Assembly (NCBI RefSeq): GCF_030547185.1
Contig: NZ_JAUOQR010000001.1
Location: 372,001-436,000 of the forward strand
Direction: 5' to 3'
Source: Neptuniibacter sp. 1_MG-2023
Lineage (GTDB): Bacteria; Pseudomonadota; Gammaproteobacteria; Pseudomonadales; Balneatricaceae
DNA: 64,000 bases
The notes below the pieces were generated by a model. It had not been told where the DNA came from. It saw nothing but the letters and a program-made list of their open reading frames with translations, and did no database searches. Each line of letters starts with the position of its first letter. The stretch's first letter is position 1. Shown here piece by piece: positions 1 to 8,678 of this stretch. The translations under genes and the position numbers were made by a program.

Positions 1-692
1 GCACTATCTATGGTTACTGTGTTGGCGAACCTTGGAATCAGCAAGCCGTGTTTAAAGGTATTGGTGTTCCAGTCGTAACCGATTATGAGATCTGGAAAAA
101 CAACCCAGAGAAAGTTTTCGGGGTATCTAAAACATGGGCGGACGAAAACCCTAATACCCATATCCGTGTTGTTAAAGCGATGATTCGTGCCGCTAAATGG
201 TTAGATGACAACAATAATGCTAACCGCCCAGAAGCGGTGAAGATTTTATCAAAATCTGATTATGTCGGTGCGGATTACGATGTTATCGCTAACTCAATGA
301 CGGGTACTTTTGAGTACGAAAAAGGCGATAAACGTGAAGTGCCTGATTTCAACGTATTCTTCCGCTATAACGCAACTTACCCATACTACTCTGATGCGAT
401 CTGGTACTTAACTCAGATGCGTCGCTGGGGTCAAATTGCTGAACCTAAATCAGATCAGTGGTTTATGGACATAGCTAAAAAAGTATATCGCCCAGATATC
501 TATGCAGTTGCTGCCAAAGAGCTTATCGAAGAAGGGAAAATGACAACTGATATGTTCCCTGACTTTGTCTCCGAAGATGGCTACAAAGCACCACAGACAC
601 ACTTTATCGACAACATCACCTTTGATGGCAAACAACCAAACGCATACCTAGAAAAATTCTCAATCGGTCTGAAGCCAGATCAGAAACTTTGA
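1..692 (+). CDS. nrtA: Nitrate ABC transporter substrate-binding protein, C-terminal part
   Basis: This is the 3' end of a gene that begins before the window; the frame is open from base 3, so the GTG at 48 is not the true start. The visible residues ([12 protein letters not shown] near the window edge, then a long alpha/beta C-terminal lobe) match the NrtA/CmpA/NasF family, which captures nitrate in the periplasm and delivers it to NrtBC. The signal peptide and N-terminal lobe lie outside the window. It is followed at once by a nrtB-type permease and a nrtC-type ATPase, which fixes the assignment. Whether nitrate rather than another anion is bound is inferred from the context with nirBD. Confidence 0.9.
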   Translation, partial: TIYGYCVGEPWNQQAVFKGIGVPVVTDYEIWKNNPEKVFGVSKTWADENPNTHIRVVKAMIRAAKWLDDNNNANRPEAVKILSKSDYVGADYDVIANSMTGTFEYEKGDKREVPDFNVFFRYNATYPYYSDAIWYLTQMRRWGQIAEPKSDQWFMDIAKKVYRPDIYAVAAKELIEEGKMTTDMFPDFVSEDGYKAPQTHFIDNITFDGKQPNAYLEKFSIGLKPDQKL

Positions 693-705
693 TCTAACAA
701 TAAAG

Positions 706-729
706 GCCCCTCCCCTAAACGGGAGGGGC
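706..729 (+). other. Intercistronic hairpin between nrtA and nrtB
   Basis: A perfect 9-bp GC-rich stem (706-714 with 721-729) closes a 6-base loop. No T-run follows, so it does not look like a full terminator. Such hairpins behind a binding-protein gene often protect the upstream message or partly attenuate it, giving more binding protein than permease; that role is inferred. Confidence 0.6.
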
Positions 730-754
730 TACAGATCAACGAGAGGAATACATT

Positions 755-1741
755 ATGAGTAATATTTTAGCCACCATGGGTCTTAGTCGCTTTATTGAGA
801 ACCCTAAAACAAATTTCAGTCAGTTGGGAAAGTCTTTACTTATACCTCTTATTGGCCTGTTAATTTTCTTGTTTATTTGGGAGATCGGCGCAAAAAACGT
901 TCACACATCTTTGGGTACATTCCCAGGCCCTGCGGCGGTCTACCAGCAATCCCTAACATTAATAGAAGAGCATAAAGCTGAACGCATAAAAGAGGTCAAA
1001 TTCTACGAACGCCAAGATGTGCGCAACGAGAAAAAATTGGCTAAAAACCCTGATGCTAAAATAAAAGTGCGCCCATATACAGGCAAACCCACGTTTTTTG
1101 ATCAGATCATTACAAGCCTTATTACCGTATTAGCTGGCTTTGTGATCGCTTCACTTATCGCCATACCTGCGGGCATACTTATAGGTTTAAATAGTACACT
1201 CTATTCAGCGTTTAATCCGCTCATCCAGCTATTCAAACCAGTGTCGCCCCTTGCTTGGCTACCCTTAGTAACAATGATTGTAAGTGCGGTTTATGTCAGC
1301 AAAGATCCAATGTTTGCTAAATCATTTATTACCTCATTGATCACTGTATCTCTTTGTAGCTTATGGCCAACACTGTTGAATACAGCAGTGGGCGTATCAT
1401 CAATAAGTAAAGATCTACAAAACGTATCACAAGTACTCCGTCTTAACTGGTTCACTCATATTGTTAAGATCGTCCTACCATCAGCCATTCCAATGATGTT
1501 TACCGGATTACGTTTATCCCTTGGTATCGCTTGGATGGTATTAATCGCAGCAGAAATGCTGGCTCAAAACCCTGGACTAGGTAAGTTTGTCTGGGATGAA
1601 TTCCAAAACGGTAGCTCCAACTCTCTTGGTCGTATTATGGTCGCCGTACTCGTTATTGGATTTATCGGATTCCTATTAGACCGTTGCATGTTGTTTCTAC
1701 AGCGCAAAATGTCTTGGGACAAAACAGTAGTACTTCGTTAA
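755..1741 (+). CDS. nrtB: Nitrate ABC transporter permease
   Basis: Inner-membrane permease of the NrtB/SsuC (BPD_transp_1) family, 328 residues. A first membrane segment lies near residues 28-48 and the conserved multi-span permease domain starts near 118. The EAA-type coupling loop is seen around IKDL-like residues after VVSSISKD and before the last spans (LPSAIPMMFTGLRLSLG). Between the first span and the core lies a charged insert of about 45 residues (roughly 70-115, rich in Lys/Glu/Arg) which makes it longer than typical NrtB of about 280 residues. AGAGG stands 8 bases before the ATG. It is cotranscribed with nrtA and nrtC. Confidence 0.9.
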   Translation: MSNILATMGLSRFIENPKTNFSQLGKSLLIPLIGLLIFLFIWEIGAKNVHTSLGTFPGPAAVYQQSLTLIEEHKAERIKEVKFYERQDVRNEKKLAKNPDAKIKVRPYTGKPTFFDQIITSLITVLAGFVIASLIAIPAGILIGLNSTLYSAFNPLIQLFKPVSPLAWLPLVTMIVSAVYVSKDPMFAKSFITSLITVSLCSLWPTLLNTAVGVSSISKDLQNVSQVLRLNWFTHIVKIVLPSAIPMMFTGLRLSLGIAWMVLIAAEMLAQNPGLGKFVWDEFQNGSSNSLGRIMVAVLVIGFIGFLLDRCMLFLQRKMSWDKTVVLR

Positions 1742-1770
1742 TTAGTGGTCTTAGAAAAAGGATAATTATC

Positions 1771-2661
1771 ATGAGTCAGCCTCCTCAGCATTTAGAGCTA
1801 ACTAAAGTCGATATAGACTTCCCTACACCTAATGGCCCTTTTAAAGCGCTTCAGGATATTAATCTGACGATTAACAAAGGGGAGTTTGTCTCTTTGATCG
1901 GTCACTCAGGTTGCGGTAAATCGACTGTATTGAATATAGTAGCCGGCCTCTATCAAGCCACCAATGGCGGCTGCCTACTCGATGGAAAAGAGGTAAACGC
2001 TCCAGGTCCAGAACGAGCGGTTGTATTTCAAAACCACTCATTACTGCCTTGGTTAACGGCCTATGAAAATGTCGAGCTTGCCGTAAAACAAGTATTTGGC
2101 AAATCAAAAAGCAAAGCCGAAATGCGCGAATGGATAGAACATAATCTATCACTTGTTCATATGGATCACGCAATGGACAAGCGCCCAGATGAGATATCAG
2201 GTGGTATGAAGCAGCGTGTAGGTATTGCACGTGCGTTAGCAATGGAGCCTACCGTTATGTTGATGGATGAGCCCTTTGGTGCCTTAGACGCCCTAACAAG
2301 AGCCCACCTGCAAGATTCCTTAATGGAGATCCAAAAAGACCTGAATAACACCGTAATTATGATTACCCATGATGTCGACGAAGCTGTATTACTTTCTGAT
2401 CGCATCGTTATGATGACCAATGGTCCAGCCGCGACAGTAGGTGAGATCTTACATATAGATCTGCCCCGTCCTCGCGATCGCATCGCCTTAGCCGATGACC
2501 CTCAATATAACCACTATCGTCACGAAGTACTGACCTTTCTTTATGAAAAACAACGGACTCCTGATAGCGGTCTTAGCAGTAAAAAAAAGGATGAGGCAAC
2601 GCTTAAAGTAGCCACTGGTGAGCACAAACCAAAAGCAAAGGGCGAAGATAAAGCCGCCTAG
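1771..2661 (+). CDS. nrtC: Nitrate ABC transporter ATP-binding protein
   Basis: ATPase subunit of the nitrate importer, 296 residues. Walker A is GHSGCGKS (about residues 44-51), the signature is SGGMKQRVGIARA, Walker B is VMLMDEPFGALDALTR, and the switch His is in ITHDVDEAV. I chose the ATG at 1771 because AAGGA stands 8 bases upstream; an upstream in-frame ATG at 1684 lies inside nrtB. It has the short single-domain form: the NrtA-like regulatory domain found at the C-terminus of cyanobacterial NrtC is absent. The last 25 or so residues are a Lys-rich tail. No nitrate reductase gene follows, which is unusual for a nas-type locus. Confidence 0.92.
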   Translation: MSQPPQHLELTKVDIDFPTPNGPFKALQDINLTINKGEFVSLIGHSGCGKSTVLNIVAGLYQATNGGCLLDGKEVNAPGPERAVVFQNHSLLPWLTAYENVELAVKQVFGKSKSKAEMREWIEHNLSLVHMDHAMDKRPDEISGGMKQRVGIARALAMEPTVMLMDEPFGALDALTRAHLQDSLMEIQKDLNNTVIMITHDVDEAVLLSDRIVMMTNGPAATVGEILHIDLPRPRDRIALADDPQYNHYRHEVLTFLYEKQRTPDSGLSSKKKDEATLKVATGEHKPKAKGEDKAA

Positions 2662-2680
2662 TTACTAACAGCACTTTATA

Positions 2681-2732
2681 ATAGGCGTTCTACACCCTTC
2701 CCGATTGCATAGGGAAAGGTATGAACGCCTAT
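2681..2732 (+). terminator. Hairpin at the end of the nrt operon
   Basis: Arms ATAGGCGTTC (2681-2690) and GAACGCCTAT (2723-2732) pair perfectly, and a CTTCCC/GGGAAAG inner stem continues the hairpin. Only a weak T-rich stretch follows. Its 5' arm plus following bases (AGGCGTTCTACA) is identical to the 5' arm of the nirB leader terminator at 3019, so the two hairpins look like related copies. The remaining 2733-2941 stretch is without genes or recognisable sites. Confidence 0.6.
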
Positions 2733-2941
2733 TTATCTTCTACAAGCACTAACCTGAACGACCAATCACAGCCCATCTAGACCCAAACCATCTCGACACC
2801 TCTATCACTCCCAACAATCGCACCAAAACCGCTCACCACCAGCCTAATCCGCATCAAAACAAAGCCAGATTGCTGAATTAAAACCTAGCAATACTGATTT
2901 AAAAAAACTTAACACATTGAAAAATAATAGATAAAAATAAA

Positions 2942-2957
2942 TGGCACACTAAATGCT
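2942..2957 (+). promoter_or_regulatory. Sigma-54 promoter of nirBD
   Basis: TGGCAC, six bases, TGCT: the invariant GG (2943-2944) and GC (2955-2956) are 12 bases apart as in the RpoN consensus TGGCAC-N5-TTGCW. The predicted start is about 2968, just before the leader hairpins. This fits NtrC-activated nitrate assimilation. No clear NtrC enhancer was identified upstream by eye. Confidence 0.8.
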
Positions 2958-2970
2958 TTTATAAAAGCAT

Positions 2971-3070
2971 GTAACAAATATTAATGTATTTGTTATCTAC
3001 AACAAGCTCTGAGAACAAAGGCGTTCTACATCAACATGCTCATACATGTTGAATGTGAACGCCTTTTTTT
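2971..3070 (+). promoter_or_regulatory. ANTAR (NasR/NasT-type) antitermination leader of nirB
   Basis: Three RNA hairpins are visible. P1: 9-bp stem at 2972-2980/2987-2995 with hexaloop TTAATG. P2: AGAAC/GTTCT stem at 3012-3016/3023-3027 with hexaloop AAAGGC, which has the A1 and G4 that ANTAR proteins recognise. Terminator: AGGCGTTC (3019-3026) pairs with GAACGCCT (3057-3064), with CAACATG/CATGTTG inside, followed by a T-run. P2 and the terminator share bases 3019-3026, so they exclude each other. This is the known architecture of nas leaders where NasR or NasT stabilises P1-P2 and permits readthrough. The P1 loop lacks the A1/G4 pattern. Confidence 0.75.
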
Positions 3071-3092
3071 ATTTTTGGGATTTAGGATTTTT

Positions 3093-6000
3093 ATGAAAAA
3101 ACGTTTGGTCATCATTGGAAACGGAATGGCAACAGGCCGGTTACTGCAACGCTTATTTGAGCGTGCAGAGCACTCGCTTGATGTAACTGTTTTTGGTGAA
3201 GAGCCGGGCGGTAGCTATAACCGTGTTTTGCTATCCAACTTACTCAGCGGTGAACTGGATAAAGATAAAGTGATCACCCTACCCACAGAGTGGTACGCAG
3301 AACATGGTGTGAAATTACACAGCCAAGATCCCGCTATACAGATTGATCGCGCTAATAAATTAATCATTAGCGAGCAAGGCGTCCAAGTAGATTACGATCT
3401 ACTGGTTATTGCGACCGGCTCATACCCAACCCCTCTGCCTGTTGAGGGCGCACATCTAAACGGGGTTATGAGCTTTAGAACATTTAAAGATGTTGAGCAG
3501 ATGCAACGTATTGCCAAAGAAAAGAAACGTGCCGTTGTTATTGGCGGTGGTTTCTTAGGCCTTGAAGCGGCAGAAGGCCTACGTGTGCAAGGTATGGATG
3601 TAACGCTTCTTCACCGTGGCAAGTACCTACTAGATCATCAACTGGACGAAACCGCCGGAAAAATGTTGCAAAACGCGCTTGAAGAGCGAGGCCTAAAATT
3701 CCGCCTTAAAGCTAACACTCAAGCGATCCAAGGCAATGATTCGGTAGAGTCGGTAGCACTAGCCACAGGCGAAACTCTACCCGCCGACCTTGTAGTCACC
3801 GCTATAGGTGTAACACCGAATAAGGCATTAGCCGAAACAGCAGGACTTGATTACCAGCGCGGTATATTGGTCGATGCCCAAATGCGCACTAAAGATTCAT
3901 CTATTTATGCGTTAGGGGAGTGCTGCCAGTTTGAATCATTCACTTATGGTTTAGTCGCCCCTATCTGGCAGCAGGCGGATATTCTTGTCTCTAGCCTTCT
4001 CAACGAAACCAAATTTTATCAAGAAGCACCGGTGGCGACTCAGTTAAAAATCAGCGGTGTGGACCTTTTTTCATGTGGTTCGCTTCAGGATTCTCCTGAG
4101 ACAGAAACACTGACTTATCACGATATTCAACACAATGAATACAGAAAACTTTGGCTGAAAGATAACCGAATAGTCGGCGCCGTTTTATACGGTGATGTCC
4201 GTGAGGGGCAGTGGTATTTCGATCAGCTAAAACAAAACATCGATTTGAGTGCGAACAGACAACAACTGCTATTTGGCAGTCCGTTCTGCTCTCAAGACAC
4301 TCAAACACAAGACATGGGTATATCTTCTATGACTACTTCAACGGACTCAAACAAAAAGCAGTTGGTCGTTATCGGTAACGGTATGGTGGGCCACCACTTT
4401 ATTGAAAACTTTGTCGCTAACGAAGTTGCAGGCGAATATGAAATTCATATATTGGCCGAAGAATCACGTGCAGCTTACGACCGCGTCCACCTTTCAGAGT
4501 ACTTTGGTGATTCAACCTACCAAGACCTCTGCCTAGTAGAAGATAACTTTTATGAAACACATGGCGTGCAGCTTCACTTAAGCGAAGGTGCTACGCAGAT
4601 CGATCGCGATACAAAGCAGGTGATCACCGAGCAAGCTAGCTATCCCTATGACAAGCTAGTACTCGCTACCGGTTCATACCCTTTTGTCCCCCCCATTCCG
4701 GGAAATGATGGTGATGCCTGCTTTGTTTATCGCACCTTGGAAGATTTAGATAAAATCCAAGAGTGTGCAAAAGCGGCCTCCGTCGGCGTTGTTGTTGGTG
4801 GTGGTTTACTGGGGCTAGAAGCGGCTAACGCGCTTAAATCTCTAGGTTTAAAAGCCCATGTTGTTGAGTTTGCTCCGCGCTTAATGCCAGTACAGCTAGA
4901 CGAAGATGGTGGCGAGCTTTTAAAGAAAAAAATAGAAGCCTTAGATGTAGACGTTCATTGCAATAAAGCAACTTCCGAAATTGTCCCAGGTGAAGAGCAT
5001 ACCTACCGTATGAACTTCAGTGATGGCACTTTCTTAGAAACAGACCTAATCCTATTCTCTGCGGGTATCCGTCCTCAAGACGCCCTAGCTCGTAGTAGCG
5101 CTCTAGCAATTGGCGAGCGCGGTGGCATCATTGTTGACAACTACTGCCAAACTTCTGATAAAAACATTTATGCCGTCGGCGAATGTGCATTATGGAACAA
5201 TCAAATCTTTGGTTTAGTGGCGCCCGGTTATACTATGGCGAAAACAGCTGTTGCAGCCATTGTCGGCGATTTAGAAAACGAGGCTACATTTACCGGCGCG
5301 GATATGAGCACTAAGCTTAAACTTCTCGGCGTAGATGTTGGCTCTATTGGCGATGCGCATGGTAAAACGCCAGGCAGCATTAGCTACCGTTATTTAGATG
5401 AAGACACACAGGTTTACTACCGTATCGTTGTATCTGAAGATCGTAAAAAACTGCTCGGTGCTGTTTTAGTAGGTGACAACAGTAAATACGATACGCTGAT
5501 TCAATATGCACTCAATGGCATAGATCTACCAGACAAACCGCAAGCTCTTATCCTACCATCATTAGACGGATCGTCAGCGCCCGTACTAGGCCCCGATGCT
5601 TTGCCTGACACAGCAACCATTTGCTCATGTCTAAATGTTACTAAAGGCCAAATCTGTTGCTCCATAGATGACGGCGCTATGAGCGTTGCCGATGTTAAAG
5701 AGGTTACCAAAGCAGCATCAGGTTGTGGTGGTTGCGCAGCGATGTTGAAAACCATCGTTGACCATGAATTAGAAAAACGGGGTGTAGAGGTATGTACAGA
5801 TCTCTGTGAACACTTTGCCTACACCCGCGAAGAGCTTTACCACATTATTCGTGTTGAAGGGATTCGTAGCTTCTCCGATCTACTTGCCAAGCATGGTAAA
5901 GGTTTAGGTTGTGAAATATGTAAACCAACGGCCGGTTCTATTCTCGCATCTTGCTGGAACGAACATGTATTGGATGAGCCCCATGTAGGCTTACAAGACA

Positions 6001-6851
6001 CCAATGATCGCTTCATGGCCAATATACAAAAAGATGGCACTTACTCTATTGTCCCCCGTATCGCCGGTGGTGAGATTACGCCTGACAAACTAATCGTATT
6101 AGGCCAAGTCGGTAAAAAATACAACTTATACACCAAGATTACGGGTGGACAACGTGTTGACCTATTTGGTGCAAAATTGCATGAACTTCCACTTATCTGG
6201 AAAGAGTTAATTGATGCGGGTTTTGAAACCGGTCATGCCTACGGCAAGTCTCTTCGTACAGTTAAATCTTGTGTCGGTAGTACTTGGTGTCGTTTCGGTG
6301 TGAAGGACAGCGCAAGCATGGCGATCGAGCTTGAGAATCGCTACAAGGGCTTACGCTCTCCCCATAAGATCAAATTTGCTGTTTCTGGTTGTACCCGTGA
6401 ATGCGCAGAGGCACAAAGCAAAGATATTGGTGTTATCGCTACGGAAAATGGCTGGAACCTTTATGTTTGCGGTAATGGAGGCATGAAACCTCGCCACGGG
6501 GATCTATTTGCTACCGACCTAGATGATGAAACTCTCGTTAAATATATCGACCGGGTTCTAATGTTCTACGTAAAAACAGCCGACCGCCTACAGCGCACAT
6601 CCGTATGGATGGAAAACTTAGAAGGTGGCTTGGATTATCTCAAAGAAGTGGTTCTAAACGATAAGTTAAATATTACTACAGAGCTAGAAGCCCAGATGCA
6701 GCATGTTGTAGATACTTATCAGTGTGAGTGGAAAACCACACTTGAAGATGAAGAGAAACTAAAACAGTTTAGAACTCTTGTGAATACAGAAGAACAAACT
6801 GACCCACAAATTGTGCACATTATCGAGCGCAATCAAGTTAGACCCGCTTAA
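3093..6851 (+). CDS. nirB: Nitrite reductase large subunit fused to an N-terminal NasC-like reductase
   Basis: A 1252-residue cytoplasmic fusion. Residues 1 to about 405 form a complete FAD/NAD(P)H pyridine nucleotide-disulfide oxidoreductase module (IGNGMATGRLL, then VVIGGGFLGLEAAEGL), resembling NasC/NasB-type electron-transfer subunits. From about 413 a full NirB follows: a second reductase module (VIGNGMVGHHF, VVGGGLLGLEAAN), a BFD-type [2Fe-2S] centre (C844, C846, C878, C881), and a siroheme/[4Fe-4S] domain with C1060, C1066, C1100 and C1104. It reduces nitrite to ammonium. The start at 3093 follows AGGA; an earlier in-frame ATG at 3036 lies inside the leader terminator and is rejected. 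In-frame ATGs at 4314 and 4329 mark the likely ancestral nirB start but have no clear ribosome site. Confidence 0.9.
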   Translation: MKKRLVIIGNGMATGRLLQRLFERAEHSLDVTVFGEEPGGSYNRVLLSNLLSGELDKDKVITLPTEWYAEHGVKLHSQDPAIQIDRANKLIISEQGVQVDYDLLVIATGSYPTPLPVEGAHLNGVMSFRTFKDVEQMQRIAKEKKRAVVIGGGFLGLEAAEGLRVQGMDVTLLHRGKYLLDHQLDETAGKMLQNALEERGLKFRLKANTQAIQGNDSVESVALATGETLPADLVVTAIGVTPNKALAETAGLDYQRGILVDAQMRTKDSSIYALGECCQFESFTYGLVAPIWQQADILVSSLLNETKFYQEAPVATQLKISGVDLFSCGSLQDSPETETLTYHDIQHNEYRKLWLKDNRIVGAVLYGDVREGQWYFDQLKQNIDLSANRQQLLFGSPFCSQDTQTQDMGISSMTTSTDSNKKQLVVIGNGMVGHHFIENFVANEVAGEYEIHILAEESRAAYDRVHLSEYFGDSTYQDLCLVEDNFYETHGVQLHLSEGATQIDRDTKQVITEQASYPYDKLVLATGSYPFVPPIPGNDGDACFVYRTLEDLDKIQECAKAASVGVVVGGGLLGLEAANALKSLGLKAHVVEFAPRLMPVQLDEDGGELLKKKIEALDVDVHCNKATSEIVPGEEHTYRMNFSDGTFLETDLILFSAGIRPQDALARSSALAIGERGGIIVDNYCQTSDKNIYAVGECALWNNQIFGLVAPGYTMAKTAVAAIVGDLENEATFTGADMSTKLKLLGVDVGSIGDAHGKTPGSISYRYLDEDTQVYYRIVVSEDRKKLLGAVLVGDNSKYDTLIQYALNGIDLPDKPQALILPSLDGSSAPVLGPDALPDTATICSCLNVTKGQICCSIDDGAMSVADVKEVTKAASGCGGCAAMLKTIVDHELEKRGVEVCTDLCEHFAYTREELYHIIRVEGIRSFSDLLAKHGKGLGCEICKPTAGSILASCWNEHVLDEPHVGLQDTNDRFMANIQKDGTYSIVPRIAGGEITPDKLIVLGQVGKKYNLYTKITGGQRVDLFGAKLHELPLIWKELIDAGFETGHAYGKSLRTVKSCVGSTWCRFGVKDSASMAIELENRYKGLRSPHKIKFAVSGCTRECAEAQSKDIGVIATENGWNLYVCGNGGMKPRHGDLFATDLDDETLVKYIDRVLMFYVKTADRLQRTSVWMENLEGGLDYLKEVVLNDKLNITTELEAQMQHVVDTYQCEWKTTLEDEEKLKQFRTLVNTEEQTDPQIVHIIERNQVRPA

Positions 6852-6881
6852 TTAAGTACGCTGAAAATAGAGGACAAAGTT

Positions 6882-7229
6882 ATGACAACGAATCCAAATA
6901 CAGAATGGCTCAAACTCTGTAACAAAAGCGACTTAGTACCTAATACAGGTGTTGCTGCTTTATACCAAGACCAACAGATCGCTATCTTCTATATTCCTGA
7001 ATATAAAGAGGAAGTCTTTGCCATAGGCAACCAAGATCCATTTAGTGGTGCCAATGTATTAGCTCGTGGCTTAGTCGGCGATATAAAGGGAGAGCTTATG
7101 GTGGCATCACCTCTATATAAGCAACATTTCTCTTTAAATACTGGTAGCTGCTTAGAAGATACAGAGATTAAAGTACCCGTTTGGCCTATACGCTTACAAG
7201 GTGAGAGTGTAGAGATTATGCAATCATAA
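6882..7229 (+). CDS. nirD: Nitrite reductase small subunit
   Basis: A 115-residue protein with the Rieske-like fold of NirD (EVFAIGNQDPFSGANVLARGLVGD, ending SCLEDTEIKVPVWPIRL). As usual in NirD, the Cys/His ligands of a true Rieske centre are missing, so it serves as a structural partner of NirB rather than an electron carrier. It starts 30 bases after nirB behind GAGGA and ends before a strong terminator, so nirBD is a two-gene unit. No nasA-type nitrate reductase gene accompanies it in this window. Confidence 0.93.
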   Translation: MTTNPNTEWLKLCNKSDLVPNTGVAALYQDQQIAIFYIPEYKEEVFAIGNQDPFSGANVLARGLVGDIKGELMVASPLYKQHFSLNTGSCLEDTEIKVPVWPIRLQGESVEIMQS

Positions 7230-7361
7230 ACGTGATTTTTGTACACAAGGATGTGTAACTGCGCTCTACAATAAGCTGAAATTTAAGATTAAGTAATAGA
7301 ATCTGATTAACTAGATTGCCATTACTCCATTGTACTAACTACAACTCCATCCGAGTTTTTG

Positions 7362-7388
7362 CCGCAGGTTTTACCCTGCGGTTTTTTT
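7362..7388 (+). terminator. Rho-independent terminator of nirBD
   Basis: CCGCAGG (7362-7368) pairs with CCTGCGG (7375-7381) and is followed by seven T. The opposite strand lacks a T-run, so it serves the plus strand only. Confidence 0.9.
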
Positions 7389-7400
7389 ATAACCACAAGA

Positions 7401-8570
7401 TTAAGATGATTTAGCTTCGAGTTTAATCGCTTCTAAGTTATGACCCATTTTAAAGAGCAGCATATCTTTATCTACTGGTTTTAACATGACCTCATGTACA
7501 CCCTGCTTCATCGCTTCTCGAGCATTTTGGGTGTCACCCGGTTTAGCCAAGACCATAATCCGAGTATGACTCATCTCAGGATCTTGCTTTATCTGATCAA
7601 TAACAAATAACGCACTCATATCTGGCAGCGTTAAATCCAGCAAGATAATATCCGGCTTCCAATTCTTTAATAACTTCATTGTATGAATTGCACTACCTGA
7701 TATCTGAGCTTTATATCCAGCGTCCTCTAAAATCATTTTAATTTTATCGCGCTCTTCAACTTCATCTTCTAGCAAAAGGATATTGCTATCATCAAAGACG
7801 ATAGGATTATCTTTTTCAGCGTCTAAACGTGCTTTTTTCTGTTTCGCTTCTTCAGCAACAGCATTTAATTTACTTTGCATCTGCCCATTAGCACTTTTCT
7901 GATGCACACCCACTTCCTGTATATGCTCTTTAGCGTGCGTATCAATCAGGCTGCTAATATTTTGGCGGGATTGTTCCGTAATATTGCCATCATCAATGAT
8001 TTTATCTTTCATATGCTTCATTGAATAAGAGACAAGCTCCATCAATTTAGCGTAGTTATCTTCATTGAGATCAGCTATTTCACTATCACAGTTAATGATC
8101 TGATCAAAATATCCACATAAATTTTCGACACTACAATCTCCAGACCCTAAAAGGCCTCTATCATCTCTTTCTGTCATTTCACGACGTATAAATCGCAAGC
8201 GGAGTAATAGATGGTAAGGATCGTAAAGAGGCCGAATAATAAAGTAATCATCAAAAACATCTTTGTTACAGATGCCAAACGCTTCTTTCAGTTCATCCCT
8301 ACTGCAAAAAACCATTTTCTTAAAAATAATCTTATCTACATCCTGTTTAGCGCTGAGAAGATGTAGATAAAACACTTCATTCTTTTGAATTCCGTCAAGG
8401 CCTAAAAGAAGCACATCGATCTGATGCTTAGCAATAAGACGAAGGGCTTCCTCTTCGGTAGAAGCTGTATAGAAGCGAGGAAAATGCCTTTTAACCATAT
8501 TACAAAGAGATTTAATCTCTTCTGTTGAATTAATAATTAAAAGCACAGAAAACCTTTTTCCTGAACTCAT
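7401..8570 (-). CDS. Response regulator with degenerate N-terminal and intact C-terminal receiver domains
   Basis: A 389-residue protein without a DNA-binding or enzymatic output domain. The C-terminal 125 residues are a canonical receiver: acidic pair in LLLEDEVEE, phosphoacceptor Asp in ILLDLTLPD, and the conserved Lys in VMLKPVD. The N-terminal 125 residues look like a receiver fold (VLLIINSTEE, DVLLLGLDG) that lacks the acidic pocket and conserved Lys, so it is probably not phosphorylated. A helical linker (about 150-265, with a Lys/Ala/Glu-rich part) joins them. It probably works by protein-protein contact; the partner kinase is not in this window. It points towards nirBD and lies just behind its terminator. 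Confidence 0.75.
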   Translation of the reverse strand: MSSGKRFSVLLIINSTEEIKSLCNMVKRHFPRFYTASTEEEALRLIAKHQIDVLLLGLDGIQKNEVFYLHLLSAKQDVDKIIFKKMVFCSRDELKEAFGICNKDVFDDYFIIRPLYDPYHLLLRLRFIRREMTERDDRGLLGSGDCSVENLCGYFDQIINCDSEIADLNEDNYAKLMELVSYSMKHMKDKIIDDGNITEQSRQNISSLIDTHAKEHIQEVGVHQKSANGQMQSKLNAVAEEAKQKKARLDAEKDNPIVFDDSNILLLEDEVEERDKIKMILEDAGYKAQISGSAIHTMKLLKNWKPDIILLDLTLPDMSALFVIDQIKQDPEMSHTRIMVLAKPGDTQNAREAMKQGVHEVMLKPVDKDMLLFKMGHNLEAIKLEAKSS

Positions 8571-8678
8571 CTACTCATCCCCTGGCGGCACATACGTCAT
8601 ATTGATCCCTTAAGTTTAATACAATCTGAAAAAATTTCTTTAAAATCACTTAATTAAGTTACTTTATAAATCAAAAAA

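Noticed and set aside
1871-2483. Long frames antisense to nrtC
   Set aside because: They lack ribosome sites and follow the codon pattern of the real gene on the other strand.
3036-3092. Upstream in-frame ATG of nirB
   Set aside because: It lies inside the leader terminator hairpin, while the ATG at 3093 has AGGA and starts the conserved FAD motif.
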